From the NCBI GenBank assembly GCA_030706385.1, contig JAUZOQ010000034.1, forward strand, positions 1 to 32,757: a stretch of 32,757 bases of DNA, in the 5' to 3' direction. Below, in pieces: positions 24,239 to 32,113 of this stretch. The translations under genes and the position numbers were made by a program. How positions within the stretch are numbered: the first letter of the stretch is position 1; the number at the start of each line of letters is the position of its first letter. Source of the DNA: Bacteroidota bacterium. GTDB lineage: Bacteria; Bacteroidota; Ignavibacteria; Palsa-1295. A model generated the notes under the pieces. It had not been told where the DNA came from and searched no databases. It was given only the letters and a program-made list of their open reading frames with translations.

Positions 24239-25477
24239 ATGAATAGACGAGCCTTATTAAAATCACTCGGTTTGGTAGGAGCAGCAACGGTAACACCTCC
24301 GGTTTTTTTATCGGGTGGCAAGGCGTTAGCTTCGACATTATCACCGACTCAAAATTCGGATCTTCGCGTCGGAATTCTCGTTCCGGGTTCGAAGTCTCGA
24401 TCCTACTCATCGAACTTCCTCAATGGATTCTACTTCGCTCTTGATGAGCAGAGGCAAGACGGTGGAAAGGCTGCAGTCTTACCGGTCGTTCACGAGATCG
24501 GCACCGGATACTCATCTGCGGCTAAGGGCCTGCAGAAGCTCGTCGATTCCGATGGAGTCCGAGTAGCTATCGGCCTCATGAATTCCCGAGTTTCACAAAT
24601 GCTTGCTCCGATCGTTGCGAACGCAAATATTCGATTTATAGAAGCCAATCTCGGGGAGAATTTTTTTCATCCGAATTTTGCATCGGACCAGTACTATCAC
24701 AGTTCTCTGAATTTGTGGCAGGCACAGTATACTCTCGGAAAATGGACGGCTGAGAATCTTGGAAAGACAGCTGTTTGCGCCACTTCATTTCATGATAGTG
24801 CGTTCGACTCATTTTATGCCTTCTTGGCAGGTTTTGCCATTGCAGGCGGTACGGTCGTGCGGACCTTGATCTCTGGCGATCCCGGTGAGATGATCTCACC
24901 AGTCGCTACGGCTGCATTAGCTGCACAAGAGAATGCGGAGATTCTCTTCGCCAATTTCTCCGGATCGGATGCGTCGGTATTTCTGAATGCTTTCAAGAAC
25001 ACTTCCGGGAGCCGGATGAAAAAGATCGTTGCTTCGCCCATGATGATCCAACCGCGTGTATTGCAACACATTGGTTCGAATGCAGAAGGGCTTATCAGCG
25101 CTCACAGTTATGTGGCACAGCCGCAAGATGCCGGTGCTGATTCTTTTGCTCGTGCCTATCGCGCGAAATACGGACCTGAGCCAGATGATTTCGCAGTACT
25201 TGGATATGATACGGCAATGCTATGTTCGAACGCGATGAGACCCGGAAATTCCTTTGTTCGTGCAACGATTAACTCTCCGCGCGGAGTGATTTCGATGAAC
25301 GGCCGGACGCATGCGCTCGAAGGACAGATTTCATTAGTTGAGATGCGGACTTCAGCCTCAGGCCTTGCGCCGCACTGTTTGGAGACGATTGACCTCAGCA
25401 GAGAAATTACCAGTTCCGGATTTCGTCTTACCGAGCAGATCCGCTCAGGCGCCATTTCGCATTACCCGATTTCCTAA
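24239..25477 (+). CDS. Tat-exported type I periplasmic binding protein (LivJ-like)
   Basis: A 412-aa substrate-binding protein of the branched-chain amino acid (LivJ, type 1 periplasmic fold) kind. The N-terminus carries a twin-arginine signal (NRRALLKSLGLVGAATV), then LRVGILVPGS begins the first lobe. The phrases GFYFALDEQ, VRVAIGLMNSRVSQMLAPIV and FARAYRAKYGPEPDDFAVLGYDTA are characteristic of this fold. No permease or ATPase genes for a Liv-type transporter are adjacent. Instead the gene is followed after 64 bp by a tail-collar gene, and the pair is framed by a promoter (24124-24156) and a terminator (26092-26124). It may thus be a receptor or scaffold used with the tail-collar protein rather than an uptake component; this is inference. 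Confidence 0.82.
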   Translation: MNRRALLKSLGLVGAATVTPPVFLSGGKALASTLSPTQNSDLRVGILVPGSKSRSYSSNFLNGFYFALDEQRQDGGKAAVLPVVHEIGTGYSSAAKGLQKLVDSDGVRVAIGLMNSRVSQMLAPIVANANIRFIEANLGENFFHPNFASDQYYHSSLNLWQAQYTLGKWTAENLGKTAVCATSFHDSAFDSFYAFLAGFAIAGGTVVRTLISGDPGEMISPVATAALAAQENAEILFANFSGSDASVFLNAFKNTSGSRMKKIVASPMMIQPRVLQHIGSNAEGLISAHSYVAQPQDAGADSFARAYRAKYGPEPDDFAVLGYDTAMLCSNAMRPGNSFVRATINSPRGVISMNGRTHALEGQISLVEMRTSASGLAPHCLETIDLSREITSSGFRLTEQIRSGAISHYPIS

Positions 25478-25528
25478 TGAACATCTCGTGTTGCTTATTT
25501 TCTAACCCTTTCAACCAACCATACAAAC

Positions 25529-25534
25529 AAGGAG
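25529..25534 (+). promoter_or_regulatory. Strong Shine-Dalgarno site of the tail-collar gene
   Basis: AAGGAG ends 7 nt before ATG 25542. Together with the Hc1-like gene this is the only clear Shine-Dalgarno sequence noticed in the window, suggesting high translation. Confidence 0.65.
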
Positions 25535-25541
25535 ACAACCT

Positions 25542-26066
25542 ATGGCAGAACCATTTATCGGACAGATCATTATGGCAGGATTTAACTTCGCACCGCTCGG
25601 ATATGCAACAACGGACGGACAAACCTTGTCGATAGCACAGAACACCGCGCTCTTCTCGCTATTGGGAACGACTTTTGGCGGGAATGGTCAGACGACATTC
25701 GCACTTCCGGATCTTCGCGGCCGCGTTCCAATTCATCAAGGGCAGGGCCCGGGACTCACCAATCGAGTGATGGGTGAAGAGTCAGGCGAAGAGATTCATA
25801 CGTTGATCAACAACGAAATGCCAACGCATAACCACCTTGTGAATTCGGTCAGCAGTAATGCCAACCTTAAGACTCCTGTCGGTAATGCACCCGCATCCGT
25901 TCAAGGAACGGCGACCAATATCTATTCGGCCGGCGTTACGGATTCCACAATGAAGGCGACAATGATCGCCAATGCCGGTGGAAACCAACCGCATAATAAT
26001 ATGGAGCCATATCTTGTGATCAATTTCTGTATCGCCCTTCAGGGAATATTCCCGTCGCGAAACTAA
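25542..26066 (+). CDS. Phage tail-collar domain protein (microcystin-dependent protein-like)
   Basis: A 174-aa protein with an N-terminal tail-collar domain: EPFIGQIIMAGFNFAPLGYA, DGQTLSIAQNTALFSLLGTTFGG in two adjoining parts, and TTFALPDLRGRVPIHQGQGPG. The C-terminus (PHNNMEPYLVINFCIALQG) is equally typical. This is the MdpB/microcystin-dependent-protein family, related to phage short-tail-fibre collars but widespread in bacterial chromosomes without phage neighbours. It has no signal peptide. It is second in an operon with a periplasmic binding protein, has a strong Shine-Dalgarno site, and is followed by a strong terminator, so it is probably abundant. Its function is unknown. Confidence 0.9.
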   Translation: MAEPFIGQIIMAGFNFAPLGYATTDGQTLSIAQNTALFSLLGTTFGGNGQTTFALPDLRGRVPIHQGQGPGLTNRVMGEESGEEIHTLINNEMPTHNHLVNSVSSNANLKTPVGNAPASVQGTATNIYSAGVTDSTMKATMIANAGGNQPHNNMEPYLVINFCIALQGIFPSRN

Positions 26067-26091
26067 TTCGTACAAGTGAATGATTATGCTT

Positions 26092-26124
26092 AAGGCGTCG
26101 GAGAATTTCTCCTTCGCCTTTTTT
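26092..26124 (+). terminator. Rho-independent terminator after the tail-collar gene
   Basis: AAGGCG and GGAGAA pair with TTCTCC and CGCCTT across a small internal loop (26092-26120), followed by TTTT at 26121-26124. It lies 25 nt after the tail-collar stop codon and 24 nt before the start of the GNAT gene. Confidence 0.85.
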
Positions 26125-26148
26125 ATTGATTGCCCGTACTCTTTTATC

Positions 26149-26670
26149 ATGTCAAATCTATCAGGGCTTCCGGAACAGATCGTGCTTCGTCCGGCAACGC
26201 CGGAAGATGAGTCATTTCTGCTCTTCGCCTACGAAACTTCACGCGATGAAGAACTTCAGTATCTTGCCTGGGGATCGGAGAAAGAGCGCGAATCTTTCTT
26301 TCGCATGCAGTTCGATGCGCAGAACATTCATTTCAAGAATTCCTACGAGCTTCTTGATTATGATATTATTCAAAAGAACAACATTCCCATTGGCCGCCTC
26401 GTCCTGAGCTGGGAACCTGAGCATTTGCATTGTGTCGATATTATCCTTCTACCTGAATTCCGACGCAACCATCTGGGGGCTGCCATCATGGAGGCTATCG
26501 TTTCCGAAGCCGATCGGCGTAAGATCACTGCAAGCCTTTTCTATGAGAAGTGGAAACCTTATCTCGGGAAGTTCTATGAGCGGTATGGATTCAAAACGAT
26601 CAAGGAGCACCAAGGCCATTACTACATGGAGCGATCAGCCGGTGGATCTCAGCCGAATATTGCTTCGTAG
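26149..26670 (+). CDS. GNAT N-acetyltransferase associated with tail-collar genes
   Basis: A 173-aa acetyl-CoA-dependent transferase of the GNAT fold. The N-terminal IVLRPATPEDESFLLFAYE, the central VDIILLPEFRRNHLGAAIM (acetyl-CoA-binding motif A) and the end KFYERYGFKTIKEHQGHYYM are clear. This subtype, including the RMQFDAQ segment, is in my experience recurrently found next to tail-collar (microcystin-dependent) and DUF6916 genes, as it is here. The acceptor is unknown; a residue on the neighbouring proteins is an inference. I chose ATG 26149. The in-frame extension to 26080 would run through the terminator hairpin. Its end overlaps the convergent DUF6916-like gene by 22 bp. Confidence 0.85.
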   Translation: MSNLSGLPEQIVLRPATPEDESFLLFAYETSRDEELQYLAWGSEKERESFFRMQFDAQNIHFKNSYELLDYDIIQKNNIPIGRLVLSWEPEHLHCVDIILLPEFRRNHLGAAIMEAIVSEADRRKITASLFYEKWKPYLGKFYERYGFKTIKEHQGHYYMERSAGGSQPNIAS

Positions 26671-26987
26671 ATAAATTCCGTTCCTTCATCGTTCGGTCCG
26701 CGGCATGTGATAAAGATGTCAAGTGTCTCGGGATTTCCTTCTTGTGTAACAGAGTAATTTGCCTGAGGCATGGGGCGATCGTGCTTGCCTTGGAAGAAGA
26801 GAGAGAACGGCATGCTTCTGAATTTTCCTGTCGTATCGTGGAAGCGGCGGTCGCGCTTATCCAATTCGTAGGGGACTAATTTCGTCAAGACCAGGTCGGC
26901 ACCGATCATTGCTCCGTTCCATTCTCTCGAGAAAGCAAATACCTCGCCTATTTTCGATTCGAAATCGGAGATTGCAAGCTGTTTCAT
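26649..26987 (-). CDS. DUF6916-like protein
   Basis: A 112-aa protein that matches my memory of DUF6916: an N-terminal ISDFESKIGEVFAF, a middle with MPFSLFFQGKHDRPMPQANY, and an end LDIFITCRGPNDEGTEFIYEA closing on an aromatic residue. No signal peptide or membrane helix is present. The family has no known function; it tends to accompany tail-collar proteins. A strong hairpin (27000-27030) lies 12 nt upstream of its ATG and no separate promoter is obvious, so it may depend on read-through from the tail-fibre-like gene. It overlaps the 3' end of the GNAT gene. Confidence 0.7.
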   Translation of the reverse strand: MKQLAISDFESKIGEVFAFSREWNGAMIGADLVLTKLVPYELDKRDRRFHDTTGKFRSMPFSLFFQGKHDRPMPQANYSVTQEGNPETLDIFITCRGPNDEGTEFIYEAIFG

Positions 26988-26999
26988 GTAGATAGAAAG

Positions 27000-27030
27000 A
27001 AAATGGGCATTTGTAACAAATGCCCATTTT
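27000..27030 (-). terminator. Perfect 14-bp hairpin terminator of the tail-fibre-like gene
   Basis: AAAATGGGCATTTG (27000-27013), loop TAA, CAAATGCCCATTTT (27017-27030) form a perfect 14-bp stem. Read on the minus strand it follows the tail-fibre-like gene by 29 nt and ends in TTTTCTTTC, compatible with Rho-independent termination. It also works on the plus strand, and it lies 12 nt before the DUF6916-like start codon. Confidence 0.82.
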
Positions 27031-27059
27031 ATAGAATTCGCTATTAGTAAAAAACTTCC

Positions 27060-28640
27060 TTACCAGCTATACCACTTGGAATTTCCGTCGCTATATAAAC
27101 GGACGGCCTGGCCTTGGAATAAGGGGTTGGCGAAAAAGACTCCGACAGCACCATCATCAACTGTTTGTGCACCGGTTGTGGCCAGAGTCACCTGGTTTGT
27201 ATTTGTAGGATCATTGACTGCTTTGATCACAACCGACTGCCCTGCCTGGAACGTGTTCGCATTTGGCAAGGTGATCGTGAAGGAGCCTGCGCCAATATCG
27301 CATTGAACGAACTGGTCGGTGTTTGCGACCGTATAGTTCGCATTCTTGGCAGTCAGGGTAAACGAAGCTCCACCTGCCGTTCCCCAGGTCAAGTTGCCAG
27401 CGCCATCGTTCTTGAGGAATGTGCTGCCGGCTCCTTGTGCATTCGGAAGAACGTAGTGAATATCGGCAGCCTGTGCCGGGGCCTTAAATCCGGTGAAGTT
27501 CACACCCGATCCGCTCGGCTCGAGCAGACGCAATTCGCGCGCGGTGTTGTCGTTGTTGCCAAGGGCAACATTCGCATTAGTCGTCGTGAACGTCCCTGCA
27601 GCAACATCGCTGCCCTGAAGCGTACCTGTAAGATTCAATTTGCTATAGCTGATGGCGGCGGCAGCGCTGACATCGGCATTGGTGATCGTACCATCAGCGA
27701 TCTTTGCACTCGTCACGGAATTGGCTGCGATGACAGGATTCGGATACGTACCGGTCAGATCTCCGCCTGCAGCACCGCTTGGTGGCAACGAAGTCGGAGC
27801 GCCGGAGAGCTTCGAGTAGCTGATTCCGTTTGCAACTTTCGCATCGGTGATCGATCCATCAATAATGTCGCTGGTCTGGATGCTATTATTAAGATTCAAC
27901 TTGCTATAGGCTATTGCAGCAGTTGCGCTGACATCAATGTTTGCGATCGTACCGTCAAGAATATCTGCCGATGCTACGGTTCCAACAGAAAGAAGTCCGG
28001 TACCAGCAGCTGCTTTAACGACTCCACCTGCGGAGAGCCCGCTCAGTGTCAGGCCTGTGAAGGTCGGTGAATTGGCTGAGCTAATGGCCTGAGGAAGTGT
28101 CAAGGTTATTGCTCCGGAGATAGGTCCGAGTCCGCCATTGACAAGAATCTGATTCGTCGTACCTGCCAAGCTAAGAACACCGGTATTGGATATGGTATAG
28201 GCAGCATTATCGCCAACGCCGATATTAATTCCGATTCCGCTGCCGTTGGTTACAACGCGGTTGTTTGTCAGCGAACCTCCGTCAGCTGCGAAGGTAAGAA
28301 AAGGTTCGTTGCCACCGGCAAAACCAGAAAGCGCCGTCGAACTTGGCTGCCAGCTATTGAGGGCAACATTCCAGACAGGAATCTGTCCCGCTGCCGTTCC
28401 TGCGGCGATCCATCCGCTTGCACCTGCAGGATATGGTGGAACAGGAAGAACGTAATTGACCGATCCAATCCATCCGCCGGGTGGAGGAACGATGTTGATC
28501 GAATTACCCGAACCATCGTCAAGTCGAAGCGCGTTAGCTCCGAGCATTCGGGTCTGCGAATGAGATGGTGAAGATACCAGGTTCAGGATCAGAGGAATTA
28601 GTAACGCTGCAATAATTCTAAGTCTAGTCATTGTAATCAT
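27060..28640 (-). CDS. Secreted tail-fibre-like repeat protein
   Basis: A 526-aa protein with a signal peptide (RLRIIAALLIPLILNLVSS) followed by a Gly/Ala/Thr/Asn-rich beta sequence. Repeats in the middle (about residues 220-345) alternate D-G-T/S-I-x-N/D-A-D/K-V with AIAYSKLNL or AISYSKLNL, plus GGDLTGTYPNPVIAANSV, as in phage tail-fibre and bacterial head-fibre-like surface proteins. The C-terminus (SFTITLPNANTFQAGQSVVI, then VRLYSDGNSKWYSW) resembles a fibre tip. Start ATG 28640; ATG 28631 is equally possible. It has its own promoter (28682-28714) and terminator. It is probably a trimeric surface fibre; assembly and export route are unknown. Confidence 0.8.
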   Translation of the reverse strand: MITMTRLRIIAALLIPLILNLVSSPSHSQTRMLGANALRLDDGSGNSINIVPPPGGWIGSVNYVLPVPPYPAGASGWIAAGTAAGQIPVWNVALNSWQPSSTALSGFAGGNEPFLTFAADGGSLTNNRVVTNGSGIGINIGVGDNAAYTISNTGVLSLAGTTNQILVNGGLGPISGAITLTLPQAISSANSPTFTGLTLSGLSAGGVVKAAAGTGLLSVGTVASADILDGTIANIDVSATAAIAYSKLNLNNSIQTSDIIDGSITDAKVANGISYSKLSGAPTSLPPSGAAGGDLTGTYPNPVIAANSVTSAKIADGTITNADVSAAAAISYSKLNLTGTLQGSDVAAGTFTTTNANVALGNNDNTARELRLLEPSGSGVNFTGFKAPAQAADIHYVLPNAQGAGSTFLKNDGAGNLTWGTAGGASFTLTAKNANYTVANTDQFVQCDIGAGSFTITLPNANTFQAGQSVVIKAVNDPTNTNQVTLATTGAQTVDDGAVGVFFANPLFQGQAVRLYSDGNSKWYSW

Positions 28641-28681
28641 TTAGTAGATTGTATACTGCCTACGATGCACTACTTTATTTG

Positions 28682-28714
28682 CAAACATACGTAATAAAAT
28701 TCGTCACTCCCAAA
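28682..28714 (-). promoter_or_regulatory. Bacteroidota-type promoter of the tail-fibre-like gene
   Basis: On the minus strand TTTG (plus 28711-28714), a 21-nt spacer and TATGTTTG (plus 28682-28689) match the consensus fully, with the same spacer length as the promoter at 24124-24156. The expected transcription start is near 28675, giving a leader of about 35 nt. Confidence 0.75.
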
Positions 28715-28725
28715 ATACTCGGAGT

Positions 28726-28853
28726 TGCCAAACGTTGGCAGATATCACACGATATTTATCCTAAGAAGTGCTTTAATTCTTGTGATTCCGGGCTCATACT
28801 TCATTCAACTTACTGGGACTATTTATTGTTGGCTATCACCGCCAAATTTGGCT
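28726..28853. promoter_or_regulatory. Two GCCAA/TTGGC dyads in the divergent region
   Basis: TGCCAA-ACG-TTGGCA (28726-28740) and the perfect palindrome GCCAAATTTGGC (28842-28853) share the half-site GCCAA/TTGGC, and a single TTGGC lies at 28831-28835. The first is 12 nt upstream of the -33 box of the tail-fibre promoter and the second is 22 nt upstream of the lysS start. They are candidate binding sites for one regulator. Confidence 0.4.
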
Positions 28854-28875
28854 TTTCACATATTCGAACAAATTC

Positions 28876-30417
28876 TTGCTTCCAGCGAATCTATCCACAA
28901 TCGATCTGACTGCGCTTCCCGATCAGGAACGCGAGCGCCTGCAATCACTGCAAGAACTTCGTAGCCGCGGAGTTGAGCCGTATGCCTATTCGTTTGACCG
29001 CACCCATTACTCAGGTGCGGCGCGCGCGCTCTTTAACGAAAGCGATCTCGAGGCAAAACCGGTTGCATCCGTTGCCGGAAGGATTACTGCAGTACGCCGA
29101 ATGGGCAAAGCAAGTTTTGTGCATATTCAGGATGAAGAGGGGAAGATCCAGCTCTACTTCAAATCGGATGAGCTTGGCGAAGCCTACGAGACACTGAAGC
29201 TCCTTGATATGGGAGATATTATCGGCGTAAAGGGATTCATCTTTCGCACACGCACCGGTGAAATTTCTTTACATACGCAATCATTCTCCGTTCTTGCAAA
29301 GGCACTGAAGCCGCTTCCAGTTGTCAAAGAGGAAATCGATGAAAAGACCGGTGAGAAGATCATTCACGATGCTTTTAGTGATAAAGAGCTGCGGTATCGC
29401 AGACGCTATATCGATCTTGTTGCCAATCCTCAAATCCGCGAAGTTTTCCGCAAGCGCTCGAAGATCATCACAACACTTCGGAAATTCTTCGATGATCGCG
29501 GCTACCTCGAAGTTGAGACACCAGTGTTGCAGCCGCTCTATGGCGGAGCCTATGCTCGGCCGTTCGTCACGCATCATAACGCTCTCGATTTCGATCTCTA
29601 TCTGCGTATTGCCGATGAGTTATATCTTAAGCGCCTTATTGTGGGCGGACTTGCCGAAGGAGTCTATGAAATATCGAAGGATTTCCGTAATGAGGGAATG
29701 GATAAGAACCATTCTCCGGAATTCACGATGGGGGAAATCTATATCGCATACAAAGACTATAACTGGATGATGGATTTCGTCGAGCAAATGTTCGCCGAAG
29801 TGGCACTCGTTATAACCGGCGGCGATATGAAAGTTACACAAAAGGATGGCACAGTTATCGATTTCGCTCCGCCATACCGAAGATTAACGATGTATGATTC
29901 GATCAAAGAGTATACAGGAATCGATGTCAGCAAGATGGATGAAGCAGGACTGCGGGAGACTGCGAAAAGTCTTGGCATTCACATCGAAACGAATGCCGGT
30001 TCAGGAAAGATTATCGATGAGATCTTTTCGGAGAAGGTCGAAGGGAATTTGATCCAACCGACTTTCATCACCGATTATCCTCTCTCGATGTCGCCACTGG
30101 CGAAGAACCATCGCACAAAGCCCGGTCTTGTCGAGCGGTTTGAGCTCATGGTCAATGGCCAGGAACTTGCCAATGCGTTCAGCGAATTGAACGATCCTCT
30201 CGATCAGCGTGCCCGCTTCGAAGAGCAATCGAAGCTGCGTGCACGTGGAGACGATGAAGCCATGGTGCTCGATGAAGATTTCCTCCGCTCATTGGAAACC
30301 GGAATGCCTCCTACAGCCGGACTAGGTTTCGGCATCGACAGGCTTGTCATGATCATGACAGGCGAGGAATCGATTCGCGACGTTGTCCTCTTCCCTGCGA
30401 TGCGGCCGGAAAAATAA
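28876..30417 (+). CDS. lysS: Lysyl-tRNA synthetase, class II
   Basis: Charges tRNA-Lys. The 513-aa protein has an N-terminal OB-fold anticodon-binding domain ([20 protein letters not shown], about 63-82), then the class II catalytic domain with [20 protein letters not shown] (motif 1 region), motif 2 [18 protein letters not shown], and motif 3 [20 protein letters not shown] near the C-terminus. No ATG precedes the OB fold, so TTG at 28876 is used as the start. No convincing promoter was found; a weak TATTGTTG lies at 28825-28832. The stop is only 2 bp from the stop of the convergent glycosyltransferase gene. Confidence 0.95.
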   Translation: MLPANLSTIDLTALPDQERERLQSLQELRSRGVEPYAYSFDRTHYSGAARALFNESDLEAKPVASVAGRITAVRRMGKASFVHIQDEEGKIQLYFKSDELGEAYETLKLLDMGDIIGVKGFIFRTRTGEISLHTQSFSVLAKALKPLPVVKEEIDEKTGEKIIHDAFSDKELRYRRRYIDLVANPQIREVFRKRSKIITTLRKFFDDRGYLEVETPVLQPLYGGAYARPFVTHHNALDFDLYLRIADELYLKRLIVGGLAEGVYEISKDFRNEGMDKNHSPEFTMGEIYIAYKDYNWMMDFVEQMFAEVALVITGGDMKVTQKDGTVIDFAPPYRRLTMYDSIKEYTGIDVSKMDEAGLRETAKSLGIHIETNAGSGKIIDEIFSEKVEGNLIQPTFITDYPLSMSPLAKNHRTKPGLVERFELMVNGQELANAFSELNDPLDQRARFEEQSKLRARGDDEAMVLDEDFLRSLETGMPPTAGLGFGIDRLVMIMTGEESIRDVVLFPAMRPEK

Positions 30418-30419
30418 AT

Positions 30420-32006
30420 CTATTTATTTTGGGTGAATAGATCAAGTGAGATGAAGCGTTTTTCAATGTGATAATTACTTCGAAAGTTCTTATCATTGGC
30501 GATCGCTGAATAATAACTGAGTGTTGGACGGGAAAAAGAAAGGACAACAGATTGTGCATCGCCACTCGGAAGAACGATATAATCCGGTTTTTGATCAAGC
30601 ACATATTCTGCATCGGCCGAAACTGCATGTTTGAGATTCCTGGCAATGTGCTTATCGGCAAGACCGAAAAGATCAATGATCCGCATGGAGGGATTGAGAT
30701 ATCCAATGAGTCCCACTTCGCCCGTAGCAATTATTCCTGATTTGTTGGCGTGGTTATGAATCCAGGCTCCAACTTCGTAGTTCCAGGGCGACGAGTGGCC
30801 GGAATGTGAGGAGAAACCAGGACTCATTGTTTGGATCTGCCCGCGAATAAGGATACGTCCCGCAAAAGCTGTCGAGAAGGAAAGGAATAGAACGAATAAC
30901 AAGAATCTTGACCTTCCAAGGATCGTCTTCCGCGAAGCATTGGAGTAGAGTGAATCTACCATTCCTGAAATGCCTACGGAGATGGCCAGAAAAAAAATGG
31001 GAGCGATAGGAATGAAGAATCTGTACCCTGCCATCCAGTCTCCGCCGCTGTATAGCATGAAAACGAATGAGGCGCCTACGAGAACCATACAATAGTGAAG
31101 AAGAACAGACGAACGCGTTCGTTGAATAAATGGCACTGCAAGGATAAGAGGGCCTCCGACCATACAGACTCCTCCGAGAATATACTTCATACTCATGAGA
31201 TAGCTTTTCAGACCGCCTCCGGTTTTCGCATAGAAGGTATTAGGTAGCAAATCCTCATACGTCAGATATCTCCACAGAATAAATATTGAGTAAACGATGA
31301 TAAATGGCAGTATGACGAATCGTGCCTCGCGCTTAGTGATGGAACTCCGAAGTGTGTACATGATAAATCCGATTGCTGACAGTGCATGCAGAAGTGGCTC
31401 CGGGCGAGTCAGAGCGGCCAGAGCAAGAACGAGGGAAAAGACGATGAATATTGCCTGGGGTACAGGCTGTCCGTTCGACTTACGCTCCCATATCGTTTGG
31501 AACAGAAGTATCGAGAGACTAAGGAAAAAGGCAGTAATAAGGGATTCAAGGCCTCCGCAGCACCAGAGTACAAAAGGGCCGCATGATGTTGCGACCAAAA
31601 GAACAAGATACCTAAGGGGGATTACCGATTCTTTTCCTCGCTCGTAATTTGCTGCAATACGGAAAAGAATTGCGAGGACTCCGATTCCGAAGAACAAACT
31701 CATTCCTTTGGCAAACCAAAGGAGCCTCAATTCCGAATGAGTATTACCTAGTCCTAGTAATGCTCCCGCGCTAAGAAGAAGTACCCAGAGCGGATTGGAA
31801 TACCCTTCGACATTCTCACCAGTATTAAGTACAAGTCCCTTACCGTCCGCTGCATTTTCAGCAACCCTCATGGAGATGAAGACATCATCGACTCCAAAAT
31901 TGAGATAGTCGACGATCTGAAGTGTAAAAAGAGAGATTGCCGAAACGAGAAATATGGTCCGCACGGACCTACGGATGATGGCATCCGACTTGAAAGTGTA
32001 TTCCAT
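30420..32006 (-). CDS. GT-C (AftB-like) membrane glycosyltransferase
   Basis: A 528-aa polytopic membrane protein of the GT-C fold. The first periplasmic loop carries the acidic pair in NFGVDDVFISMRVAENAADG and then GENVEGYSNPLWVLLL, which resemble the AftB-type arabinofuranosyltransferase family found far beyond mycobacteria. About ten helices fill residues 15-370, and the last 150 residues form a soluble domain. GT-C enzymes use polyprenyl-phosphate sugars and act on the outer side of the inner membrane. The donor and acceptor here are unknown; a cell-surface glycan or glycoprotein is plausible. It lies downstream of tmk with 107 bp between. No terminator fits between it and the convergent lysS. 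Confidence 0.8.
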   Translation of the reverse strand: MEYTFKSDAIIRRSVRTIFLVSAISLFTLQIVDYLNFGVDDVFISMRVAENAADGKGLVLNTGENVEGYSNPLWVLLLSAGALLGLGNTHSELRLLWFAKGMSLFFGIGVLAILFRIAANYERGKESVIPLRYLVLLVATSCGPFVLWCCGGLESLITAFFLSLSILLFQTIWERKSNGQPVPQAIFIVFSLVLALAALTRPEPLLHALSAIGFIMYTLRSSITKREARFVILPFIIVYSIFILWRYLTYEDLLPNTFYAKTGGGLKSYLMSMKYILGGVCMVGGPLILAVPFIQRTRSSVLLHYCMVLVGASFVFMLYSGGDWMAGYRFFIPIAPIFFLAISVGISGMVDSLYSNASRKTILGRSRFLLFVLFLSFSTAFAGRILIRGQIQTMSPGFSSHSGHSSPWNYEVGAWIHNHANKSGIIATGEVGLIGYLNPSMRIIDLFGLADKHIARNLKHAVSADAEYVLDQKPDYIVLPSGDAQSVVLSFSRPTLSYYSAIANDKNFRSNYHIEKRFISLDLFTQNK

Positions 32007-32044
32007 AAGCTTGAACCCCCTTTACCATAAGTACCGTAGACCAG

Positions 32045-32056
32045 GGTAAGGTTACC
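32045..32056. promoter_or_regulatory. Perfect dyad GGTAA-GG-TTACC
   Basis: A perfect inverted repeat with 5-bp arms lies 39 bp upstream of the GT-C glycosyltransferase start, in the 107-bp gap after tmk. It could be an operator, but no promoter box was recognised beside it. Confidence 0.25.
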
Positions 32057-32113
32057 TCCGGGCACCGATTCTTGCCCTAAGAGTAGGAAATTGCTTTGGG
32101 ATTCTGGCTCGTA

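Noticed and set aside
27165-28070. 301-codon plus-strand frame opposite the tail-fibre-like gene
   Set aside because: It is antisense to a gene with a signal peptide, a promoter and a terminator; the translation is Cys- and Arg-rich and resembles nothing.
24239-28640. Prophage or phage-tail-like particle
   Set aside because: Only a collar-type and a fibre-like gene are present. No sheath, tube, baseplate, capsid, terminase, integrase or lysis gene is visible, and housekeeping genes follow directly.
28649-28909. 86-codon plus-strand frame upstream of lysS
   Set aside because: It lies across the fibre-gene promoter and the lysS start and has no recognisable features.
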